Shown: piece after piece, positions 55,714-64,000 of the stretch
Layout: every line of letters begins with the position of its first letter
Position numbering within the stretch: position 1 is the first letter of the stretch
Assembly: GCF_022009635.1 (NCBI RefSeq)
Contig: NZ_CP091716.1
Coordinates: 2,185,001-2,249,000 of the forward strand
Length of the DNA stretch: 64,000 nucleotides
Direction of reading: 5' to 3'
Source of the DNA: Variovorax paradoxus
Lineage (GTDB): Bacteria > Pseudomonadota > Gammaproteobacteria > Burkholderiales > Burkholderiaceae_C
Position numbers and translations under genes: made by a program
Notes under the pieces: generated by a model
What the model saw: only the letters and a program-made list of their open reading frames with translations
Told to the model about the DNA's origin: nothing
The model's database searches: none

Positions 55714-56586
55714 TCAGCTGACCGCGTCGGCCGGCTGGCGCAGCAGCATGGCCAGCGTGCTGGCAATGGTCTTGCGCAGTTCGCGGCGGTCGCTGATGAA
55801 GTCGATCGCGCCCTTGGTCTGCAGGAACTCGGCGCGCTGGAAGCCTTCAGGCAGCGTCACGCGCACGGTCGATTCGATCACGCGCGGGCCGGCAAAGCCG
55901 ATCAGCGCCTTGGGCTCGGCAATGACTACGTCGCCCACGAAAGCGAAACCGGCGGACACGCCGCCCATGGTCGGGTCGGTCAGCACGCTGATGTAGGGCA
56001 GGCCCTTCTTCGCCAGGCGCGTGAGCGCGGCGTTGGTCTTGGCCATCTGCATCAGCGAGAGCAGGCCTTCCTGCATGCGCGCGCCGCCGGTGGCGGTGAA
56101 GCAGATGAAGGGCACCTTCTGCTCGATGGCGGTCTCGACGCCGCGCACGAAGCGCTCGCCGACCACGCTGCCCATGGAGCCGCCCATGAATTCGAACTCG
56201 AAGCAGGCCACGACCACGCTGATGCTGTGGACCGAGCCGCCGAGCACGACCAGCGCGTCGGTCTCGCCGGTGTTCTCCAGGGCTTCCTTCAGGCGCTCGG
56301 GGTACTTGCGGCTGTCCTTGAACTTCAGGGCGTCGACCGGCAGCACTTCCTGGCCGACTTCGTAGCGGCCCTCGGCATCGAGGAACGCGTCCAGGCGCGC
56401 GCGGGCGCCGATGCGGTGGTGGTGGCTGCAGCTGGGGCAGACATTCTGGTTGTGCTCGAGGTCGGTCTTGTACAGAACGGTCTCGCAGGCGGGGCATTTG
56501 ATCCACAGGCCCTCGGGCACCTGGCGGCGCTCGGACGGGTCGGTTTGCGCGATCTTGGCGGGTAGCAGTTTTTCAAGCCAGCTCAT
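55714..56586 (-). CDS. accD: Acetyl-CoA carboxylase carboxyltransferase subunit beta
   Basis: 290 aa. It pairs with AccA to move the carboxyl group from biotin to acetyl-CoA, supplying malonyl-CoA for FabD. The N-terminal zinc finger has C31, C34, C50 and C53 (CPAC, CPSC). The carboxyltransferase core shows [28 protein letters not shown] and [16 protein letters not shown]. The start at 56586 gives [14 protein letters not shown], the usual AccD opening. It lies 25 bp after trpA. Confidence 0.97.
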   Translation of the reverse strand: MSWLEKLLPAKIAQTDPSERRQVPEGLWIKCPACETVLYKTDLEHNQNVCPSCSHHHRIGARARLDAFLDAEGRYEVGQEVLPVDALKFKDSRKYPERLKEALENTGETDALVVLGGSVHSISVVVACFEFEFMGGSMGSVVGERFVRGVETAIEQKVPFICFTATGGARMQEGLLSLMQMAKTNAALTRLAKKGLPYISVLTDPTMGGVSAGFAFVGDVVIAEPKALIGFAGPRVIESTVRVTLPEGFQRAEFLQTKGAIDFISDRRELRKTIASTLAMLLRQPADAVS

Positions 56587-56611
56587 AAGGGGCTCCTTGT
56601 GTTGGCGGTGA

Positions 56612-57456
56612 TTATCGACCAGCCGCGTTCTTGGCCGTCGCGGCGGGCAGCGCGTCGAGCGCCTCGCGGATGCCCGCGAGGAATTCACGCACGGCCGGCA
56701 CGACCTTGTCGCGGGGCTGGTCTTCGATGAGTTGAATGATCTTGGTGCCGATGATGACCGCGTCGGCGGCCGATCCCACGGCCTGCGCGGTGCGTGCATC
56801 GCGGATGCCGAAGCCCACGCCGACCGGAATGCCCACGTGCTGGCGGATGCGCGGAATCATCTGGCCGACCGCTTCGGCGTCGAGATGGCCGGCACCCGTC
56901 ACGCCCTTGAGCGACACGTAGTAGACGTACCCGCTGGCGATGCGCGCGACCTGCGCCATGCGCTCGTCGGTGCTGGTGGGTGCAAGCAGGAAGATCAGGT
57001 CGATGCCGGCGGCCTTGAGGTCGGCGGCAAAGGCTTCGCACTCTTCGGGCGGGTAGTCGACGACCAGCAGGCCGTCCACGCCGGCGGCGGCCGCGTCGCG
57101 GATGAAGGCCTGCTTGCCGTGCACGAGGTCGTAGCGCTCGACCGGGTTCGCATAGCCCATCAGCACCACGGGCGTGGTCGCGTTCTTCTGGCGGAAAGCG
57201 GCGACGATGGCCAGCACCTGCTTCATGCCGATGCCCAGCGCCAGCGCGGCCTCGCCGGCCTTCTGGATCACGGGGCCGTCGGCCATCGGGTCGGAGAAGG
57301 GCACGCCGAGTTCGATCACGTCGGCGCCGGCCTCGACCATGCCGTGCATCAGCTCGGGCGTGATGTCGGCGAAGGGAAAGCCCGCGGTGACGTACGGAAC
57401 GAGGGCGCGGCGGCCGTCTTTCTTCAGCGCGTCGAAGGTTGCTGCAATGCGGCTCA

Positions 57457-57457
<1 letters not shown>
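56612..57457 (-). CDS. trpA: Tryptophan synthase alpha subunit
   Basis: 281 aa. It splits indole-glycerol phosphate into indole and glyceraldehyde-3-phosphate. The catalytic Glu and Asp are in [44 protein letters not shown] and [16 protein letters not shown] are the other barrel signatures. The ATG shares its A with the trpB stop (TGATG), as expected for two subunits made in equal amounts. Confidence 0.97.
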
Positions 57458-58743
<1,286 letters not shown>

Positions 58744-58760
58744 GGTTCTCGATCGGTGGG

Positions 58761-58788
58761 CCGCAGCCCGACAAACGATCGGCTGCGG
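58761..58788 (-). promoter_or_regulatory. Hairpin between trpF and trpB
   Basis: CCGCAGCC (58761-58768) and GGCTGCGG (58781-58788) are exact inverses around a 12-nt loop, just past the trpF stop. There is no T tract, so RNA processing, 3' end protection or translational control is more likely than termination. No leader peptide with Trp codons is visible. Confidence 0.4.
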
Positions 58789-58791
58789 CGG

Positions 58792-59499
58792 CTAACTTGA
58801 GAAGGACGCGTCGGCGGCCCTGACGGCTGCGACGAACTGCCGGATCTTTCCGGCGTCCTTGAGGCCCTTGTTCCCGGGACCGTCGATTTCGACGCCCGAG
58901 CTCACATCAACGGACAGCGTCTTGCAGCGTGTCCGCAGGATGCGAATGCCATCGCTCACGTTTGCAGGTGTGAGCCCACCACTCAAGACGAGGTGAGCGT
59001 CGACGGCGGGTGGAAGAAGTGACCAATCGAATGCCTTGCCGCCACCGCCATAACCTTCGACATGGGCGTCGAGCAGGATGGCCTGGGCGTGGGAGTAATC
59101 GGACGCGTATTTTACGAGGTCGAAGGCGGCTCCGGCAGCCCCCAGGGGAATCCGGGCCGCGCGCATGTAACGAAAGCGCTCCGGGCCGGTCGATTCCTCG
59201 CACTGTTCGGGCGTTTCCTCGCCGTGGAACTGGGCGATGGCGCCCCGAACGCGGGCGAGCGACGCCATGACCGTGGCCGCGTCTTCGTTGACGAACAGCA
59301 GCACCGGCGTGATGAAGGGGGGCAGGCGCGAGGCCAGCTCGGCGGCGCGTTCCGGCGTTACCGCGCGGGGGCTCTTGGGGTAGAGCACGAAGCCGATGGC
59401 GTCGGCACCGGCGTCGACCGCCGCGTCCACGTCGGCCTCACGGGTCAGGCCGCAGATCTTGATGCGGGTACGGTTGGCTGCTGCGCGCGGGGAAGTCAT
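58792..59499 (-). CDS. trpF: Phosphoribosylanthranilate isomerase
   Basis: 235 aa. It converts phosphoribosylanthranilate to the carboxyphenylamino-deoxyribulose phosphate used by TrpC. RIKICGLTREADVDAA has the catalytic Cys; the Asp lies in LSVDVSSGVEIDGPG. GADAIGFVLYPKSPR and LVLSGGLTPANV fit the barrel. The N-terminus has an extra eight residues or so before the first strand. Its start overlaps the truA stop (ATGA). Confidence 0.96.
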   Translation of the reverse strand: MTSPRAAANRTRIKICGLTREADVDAAVDAGADAIGFVLYPKSPRAVTPERAAELASRLPPFITPVLLFVNEDAATVMASLARVRGAIAQFHGEETPEQCEESTGPERFRYMRAARIPLGAAGAAFDLVKYASDYSHAQAILLDAHVEGYGGGGKAFDWSLLPPAVDAHLVLSGGLTPANVSDGIRILRTRCKTLSVDVSSGVEIDGPGNKGLKDAGKIRQFVAAVRAADASFSS

Positions 59500-60308
59500 G
59501 GCGGGCCATCATAAGGAGCCCCGCCGGCCTGCAGCGTGGCATCGGCCGGCAGACCCCACTTCGCGTCGTACAACGGACCCAGGAAATAAAGGCCGTCGGC
59601 GGAGAAGGTGGGCGCCGCGACCTTGCGGCTGCGCGCCTCCAGCACCTGCGAGATCCATTCGACGGGCTCGTCGCCCCGGCCGATGCGCACGAGGCAGCCC
59701 ATCAGGTTGCGGATCATGTGGTGCAGGAAGGCGTCGGCCTCGAACTCGAAGTGCCAGCGGCAGCGCTCGCCTTCGCCGACGCGGGTGATCTCGATGCGCC
59801 GCAGGTCCTTGACCGGCGAGCGGGCCTGGCAGGCCGAGGCACGGAACGAGCTGAAATCGTGCCGGCCGACCAGCAGCGCGGCGGCCGCGCGCATCGCGTC
59901 GCCGTCGAGCGCATGCATCGACCACCCGACCCGGCCCGTATCCAGGCTGGGCCGCACCGGCGACTGCGACAGCACGTAGAGGTAGCGGCGCGCCAGGGCG
60001 CTGGCGCGGCAGTGGAATTCGTCGGGCACCGGCTGCGCCCACTGCACCGCGATGTCGTCGGGCAGGAAGCGGTTGGGGCCGCGCATCCAGGAGAAGGGTT
60101 CGCGCTCGACGGTGGTGTCGAAGTGCACCACCTGCATCAGCGCGTGCACGCCGGCGTCGGTGCGGCCCGCGCACAGCGTGCCGATGGGTTGTGCCGCGAA
60201 CTTCGAGAGGGCGGCCTCGAGCTTGTCCTGCACCGTGCGGCCCGAGCGCTGGCTTTGCCAGCCCTCGTACGCCTGGCCGTTGTAGCGGATGCCTAGCGCC
60301 AGCCTCAC
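59496..60308 (-). CDS. truA: tRNA pseudouridine synthase A
   Basis: 270 aa. It modifies uridines 38-40 in the anticodon stem of many tRNAs. The catalytic Asp is D51 in CAGRTDAGVHAL; IRYNGQAYEGWQSQ opens the fold and HHMIRNLMGCLVRIG is the C-terminal signature. The order fimV-truA-trpF-accD matches that in Pseudomonas. A 30-bp gap separates it from fimV. Confidence 0.97.
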   Translation of the reverse strand: MRLALGIRYNGQAYEGWQSQRSGRTVQDKLEAALSKFAAQPIGTLCAGRTDAGVHALMQVVHFDTTVEREPFSWMRGPNRFLPDDIAVQWAQPVPDEFHCRASALARRYLYVLSQSPVRPSLDTGRVGWSMHALDGDAMRAAAALLVGRHDFSSFRASACQARSPVKDLRRIEITRVGEGERCRWHFEFEADAFLHHMIRNLMGCLVRIGRGDEPVEWISQVLEARSRKVAAPTFSADGLYFLGPLYDAKWGLPADATLQAGGAPYDGPP

Positions 60309-60338
60309 GAATTCAGGAACAGGAACAACGACAACCGC

Positions 60339-63167
60339 TCAGCGCAGTTCCGCGAGCAGTTGACGGGCTTGCGACTTGAGGTCGCCAGCGCTTTCGGCTT
60401 CGACTTCCTCGACCAGCGAGCGGGCGCCTTCGACGTCGCCGATGGCTTGCAGCTCGCGGGCAAGCGAGAGCTTGACAGCGTGGGGGCTGTCATCGCCTTC
60501 GTCGTCGTGCGTGGCGACCGAGGGGCGTGCCACGGGCGCTTCGGCGGCGCGAGCGGGCAGGCCGGCCAGCGCGCTCATGTCGAACTCGATGAAGCCCGAA
60601 TCGGCCGGCAGCGTGTTGCGCAGCATGGCGGGGCGGGTGTTGTGTTCGGCGTCGCTCAGCGAAGAGGGGCGGGTGTCGGGCGTCAGTGCGGTCAGGGCGC
60701 CGGGCGCGGTGTCGAAGTCGTTTTCGAGATCGACAGGCGTCGCGGCGTGGCCGTTCGACAGCGGTGCGGCGGGGCGAGCGGTCGTCGGCGCGGGGGCGTA
60801 GGCCGACTTCGGCAGGCTGGCGCCGACCGGTGCATGGCTCGGAGCCGGTGCCGGAGCGGGCGCAGGGGCCGGCGGCGTGGTCAGGTCGAGGTCGAAGTCC
60901 AGCGGTGCCACCGACGGAACGAAGGCGGGCGGAGCGACAGCCACGGGTGGCGAAGCAGGAGGCGCTGCCACCGGCTTGGCGGCCGCGGCCAGGGCGCCCG
61001 CGAAGGCGGCTGTTTCAGCGGCGCTGGCACCGCCACCGCTGCGGCTGGTGCCGGATTCGTACAGCGGGTTGCCCGGATCGAGGTCCTTGCCCATGTCGAC
61101 CACGCGCGTCCACTCGGAGCCCAGGCCGCCGGTCAGCTTGTGCACTTCGGTGGCGAGGCTTTCATAGGCTCGCACGTCGCGGCGCTTGGCGTGGATTTCG
61201 AGCAGCTTGAGGTGGATCGCGGTGCGGTCGGGGTTCAGGCGCAGCGCTTCGCGCAGGATTTCCTCGGCCTGCAGGTCGCGGCCGTAGGCCAGGTAGACGT
61301 CGGCTTCGGCCACGGGGTCGACATCGCCCGCGTCGAGCTGGCTCGGCGAGTACGACAGCGACGACACGGTGGAATCGCCGCGGTTCTTGGTGTCGACCGA
61401 TTCGCCGCCGCTGGCGCCGAAGAACGAGTCCTTGGGAATGCGGCTCTCGAGGAAGACGCTTTCGCTCATTTCCTCGCGGCGGCGACCCAGCACGCGGTAC
61501 AGCAGGAAACCGACCAGCAGCGCGATCAGCGCGGCACCGGCCAGCATCAGCGGGTTGTCCAGCAGTTCTTCGAGGAAGGTGGGCTCCGGTGGGGGCGGGG
61601 GCGGTGCCACCACTTTCTTCGGGGCCGGCTTCGGCGCTGCGGGGGCCGCAGCGTCGGCCGCGGGGGCGGCAGGAGGCGTGGCTGCGGCATCGGCCGCGGG
61701 CGTCGTCGCCGCTGCCGCGGGTGCGGCGGCTGCAACAGGTGCGGCTGCGGTTGCTTCTGGCGTGGGGGCGGCGGGGGCTGCAGCTGCAGGTGCAGCGGCG
61801 GGCGTTGCAGCAGCGGCTGGTGCGGCGGCCGCCGGAGCGGCTGGAGCTGGCGCTGGCGCCGCAGCGGGTGCCGGTGCGGGGCTCGCTGCCGCAGGTGCCG
61901 TCGTGGCAGCGGTGGATGGTGCCGGAACAGGGATGCCCGGCGTGGCGGGCGCGGCGGCCGGCGCGCCTGCGCCAGTACCTGCCTTGAGCTTGTTCAGGTC
62001 CTCGATGTTCTTCGACAGCTCGGCGACGCGGTTGCTGCTGTCCTGCGCCTGACGGGCCTGTGCAACCTTTTCGTCGGCGGCGCGGGTGGAGGCGCTGCCT
62101 TGCGAGATGGTGAGCTTGTCGGGGGCGCTGGCCGCCGCGTTGCGGTCTTCGACGTTGGCCTGCAGCTTGCCCGAGGCATTACGGCTGGCGCTGGCGACGT
62201 TCGAGGTCGGCGCGTTCTCGGCCAGGCGTTGGCGGTAGGAGCCGAAGTCGCGGCTCTGGGCCGTGACCGTGCGGCGCGCCTCGGCCGCTGGCGTGGCTGC
62301 CGCTTCGGCGGCGGTCGGCAGGTCGAGCACGGCGCCTGCGCGCATGCGGTTGACGTTGCCTCCGATGAAGGCATTGGGGTTGGCGGCCAGCAGGGCCACC
62401 AGCATCTGGTCGAGCGAAACGTCGGCCGGCTTGTGGGCGCCGGCGATCTTGCTGGCGGTGTCACCGCGCTGCACCGTGACCTGTTCGCCGCTACCGCTGC
62501 CGCCGCCGGTACGGACGGGTGCGCTGGCGACGGCAGGGGCCGGGGCAGCAGCTGCCGGTGCGGGCGCCGCGGCGACTGGAGCCGAAGGCGCTGCGGCCAC
62601 GGGTGCACGCTCGCGGCGTGCGCTGGCGGCCGGCCGCTCGACGGGCGTCGTGATCTGCGGGGCAATCGGGGCTGCCGGCGGGATCGCTGCAGCGGCCTGG
62701 CGCGTGGCCGGCGGATCGAGCAGCACGGTGTAGTCGCGCACGATCCGGCCCGACGAGCCGTTGGCTTCCAGCAGCAGGTCGATGAACGGGTCGTTGAGCG
62801 GGCGGTTGCCGCTCAGGCGCACCACGTACTGGCCGCCCGCGCGGCGCTGCAAGGTCGCCCGTACGTCGCGCAGCGCCGGGTTGTACGGCACGCCCGCGTT
62901 CTTGAAGGCCTCGGCCGTGGCGATGTTGATCTTCAGGCCGTCCGCCTCGTTGGCGGCGATCTCGGTCACGTCGATCTCGGCGCGCAACGGCTCGCCAAGC
63001 GCAGACTGAACCTTCAACTGGCCCAGCGCGAAGGCGCTGGCGTCGGTGCTGGCGAGGCCAAGTGCCACGGCCGCCGCCGCGCCCAGGATGGAAAGGCGCC
63101 AACCGTTCGATGGCAGAGGCGGGCGAGCGGCCGATGGACTGGCCGCAGGCAACAGATGTCTTGTCAT
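60339..63167 (-). CDS. fimV: FimV/HubP-like polar scaffold protein
   Basis: 942 aa. A signal-like helix (LSILGAAAAVALGLASTDAS) is followed by the FimV N-terminal domain (FALGQLKVQSALGEPLRAEI) and a LysM peptidoglycan-binding module (VQRGDTASKIAGAH through MRAGAVLDLP, about 228-282). A long Ala/Pro-rich tract of about 140 residues precedes one membrane helix (PLMLAGAALIALLVGFLLYR, about 535-555). The cytoplasmic part has TPR-like repeats (DVYLAYGRDLQAEEILREAL) and the conserved C-terminal FimV helix (LQAIGDVEGARSLVEEVEAE). FimV organises type IV pili and polar proteins. No pil gene is nearby. Confidence 0.93.
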   Translation of the reverse strand: MTRHLLPAASPSAARPPLPSNGWRLSILGAAAAVALGLASTDASAFALGQLKVQSALGEPLRAEIDVTEIAANEADGLKINIATAEAFKNAGVPYNPALRDVRATLQRRAGGQYVVRLSGNRPLNDPFIDLLLEANGSSGRIVRDYTVLLDPPATRQAAAAIPPAAPIAPQITTPVERPAASARRERAPVAAAPSAPVAAAPAPAAAAPAPAVASAPVRTGGGSGSGEQVTVQRGDTASKIAGAHKPADVSLDQMLVALLAANPNAFIGGNVNRMRAGAVLDLPTAAEAAATPAAEARRTVTAQSRDFGSYRQRLAENAPTSNVASASRNASGKLQANVEDRNAAASAPDKLTISQGSASTRAADEKVAQARQAQDSSNRVAELSKNIEDLNKLKAGTGAGAPAAAPATPGIPVPAPSTAATTAPAAASPAPAPAAAPAPAPAAPAAAAPAAAATPAAAPAAAAPAAPTPEATAAAPVAAAAPAAAATTPAADAAATPPAAPAADAAAPAAPKPAPKKVVAPPPPPPEPTFLEELLDNPLMLAGAALIALLVGFLLYRVLGRRREEMSESVFLESRIPKDSFFGASGGESVDTKNRGDSTVSSLSYSPSQLDAGDVDPVAEADVYLAYGRDLQAEEILREALRLNPDRTAIHLKLLEIHAKRRDVRAYESLATEVHKLTGGLGSEWTRVVDMGKDLDPGNPLYESGTSRSGGGASAAETAAFAGALAAAAKPVAAPPASPPVAVAPPAFVPSVAPLDFDLDLTTPPAPAPAPAPAPSHAPVGASLPKSAYAPAPTTARPAAPLSNGHAATPVDLENDFDTAPGALTALTPDTRPSSLSDAEHNTRPAMLRNTLPADSGFIEFDMSALAGLPARAAEAPVARPSVATHDDEGDDSPHAVKLSLARELQAIGDVEGARSLVEEVEAESAGDLKSQARQLLAELR

Positions 63168-63335
63168 GCTGATAGGGGCGGCTCAGGCCCAGAATTTGTA
63201 AGAGGACGTTAGCATCATCACCCGACACTGACAAGGCAATGCGCCTGTTCTACCCAGTGCGCGCATACTTACGATCACATCTTATGTCGCCTTTCGGCAA
63301 CAATTTGTGTTTCAAAAGGGCCTGAGCAACCCGCA

Positions 63336-64000
63336 TCAGGCTTCGAGCAGGATGCGCAGCATGCGGCGCAGCGGTTCCGCGGCGCCCCAGAGCAGTTGGT
63401 CGCCGATGGTGAAGGCGCCGACGTATTCAGGGCCCATCGCCAGCTTGCGGATGCGGCCGACCGGGATGTTCATGGTGCCCGTCACCGCCACCGGCGTGAG
63501 GTCCTTGACGGTCGCTTCGCGCGTGTTCGGCACGACCTTCGCCCAGGAGTTGTCGGCGGCGATCATCGCTTCGATGTCGGCCAGCGGGACGTTCTTCTTG
63601 AGCTTGAAGGTCAGGGCCTGGCTGTGGCAGCGCATGGCGCCGATGCGCACGCAGAAACCGTCGACCGGCGTGGCGGCGGTACCGAAGCCCGCGCCCTGGC
63701 CGAGGATCTTGTTGGTCTCGGCGCCGCCCTTCCATTCTTCCTTGGACATGCCCCACTCGGCGTCGTCCTGGCTCTTGCCCAGGCCCAGGTCCTTGTCGAT
63801 CCAGGGGATCAGCGAGCCGCCCAGCGGCGCGCCGAAGTTGGCGGTTTCGGCGGCGCTCAGGTTCTGCTGCTTGTGCAGCACCTTGCGGTCGATTTCGAGG
63901 ATGGCCGACTTCGGGTCGTCCAGCAGCGCGCGCACTTCGGCGTTCAGCGTGCCGAACTGGGTCAGCAGTTCGCGCATGTGCTGCGCGCCGCCGCCCGAGG
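63336..64000 (-). CDS. asd: Aspartate-semialdehyde dehydrogenase, C-terminal part
   Basis: About 220 C-terminal residues; the rest lies beyond the right edge. It reduces aspartyl phosphate to the semialdehyde for lysine, threonine, methionine and diaminopimelate. The visible part starts [14 protein letters not shown], as in the Asd family after its catalytic Cys region, and includes [48 protein letters not shown] and the final [11 protein letters not shown]. The catalytic Cys itself is out of the window. The gap to fimV (168 bp) should hold the fimV promoter; nothing definite is seen in it. Confidence 0.95.
   Translation of the reverse strand, partial: SGGGAQHMRELLTQFGTLNAEVRALLDDPKSAILEIDRKVLHKQQNLSAAETANFGAPLGGSLIPWIDKDLGLGKSQDDAEWGMSKEEWKGGAETNKILGQGAGFGTAATPVDGFCVRIGAMRCHSQALTFKLKKNVPLADIEAMIAADNSWAKVVPNTREATVKDLTPVAVTGTMNIPVGRIRKLAMGPEYVGAFTIGDQLLWGAAEPLRRMLRILLEA

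Overview
The window is about two-thirds G+C. Its gene order and protein sequences point to a betaproteobacterium of the family Comamonadaceae, most likely Variovorax or a close relative. That genus call rests on recalled protein similarity and on two short intergenic repeat families I associate with this family; no database was searched. Nearly everything is chromosomal housekeeping sequence. I found no tRNA, rRNA, CRISPR array, transposase, integrase or phage gene.

Layout. (1) 0-12 kb is the accessory part: the start of a GNAT acetyltransferase, a LysR regulator, an MFS exporter, a small membrane protein coupled to a GFA-fold zinc protein, and a cyclic beta-glucan synthase-like giant (about 2,720 aa) preceded by a 72-aa membrane protein. 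(2) 12-21.7 kb: ppc, divergent from hemC-hemD-hemX-hemY, then a DHA2 drug exporter divergent from its own LysR regulator. (3) 21.7-31.2 kb: rne and rluC divergent around a 542-bp gap, then gph, a Rieske protein and an S49 peptidase. Facing these is a maf, RsmI-like methyltransferase, MFS operon. (4) 31.2-37.8 kb: yceD-rpmF-plsX-fabH-fabD-fabG-acpP-fabF, the classical fatty acid cluster. (5) 37.8-42.4 kb: a small membrane protein, then rpoE-rseA-rseB-degP, the envelope stress sigma factor with its anti-sigma, sensor and protease. (6) 42.4-50.9 kb: a gene-free leader with two strong terminators, then lepA-lepB-DUF4845-rnc-era-recO-pdxJ-acpS-nagZ. (7) 50.9-55.7 kb: lysS, a short Hsp70 and a YgjP-type metallopeptidase with overlapping ends, then a LON-domain protein and YggT. 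(8) 55.7-64 kb, all on the minus strand: asd (cut by the window end), fimV, truA, trpF, trpB, trpA, accD.

How the genes connect. Acyl-carrier-protein supply (acpP, acpS), fatty acid initiation and elongation (accD, fabD, fabH, fabG, fabF) and phospholipid initiation (plsX) are spread over three clusters. The sigma-E module sits directly behind the fatty acid cluster, so envelope lipid supply and envelope stress response lie side by side. Many junctions are ATGA, TGATG or TTGA overlaps, implying translational coupling.

The best candidates for something undescribed are the lepA leader / non-coding RNA locus (42.4-42.87 kb), the 72-aa membrane protein coupled to the giant glucan synthase (11.7-12.0 kb), and a terminator hairpin that ends 7 nt before the plsX start codon.
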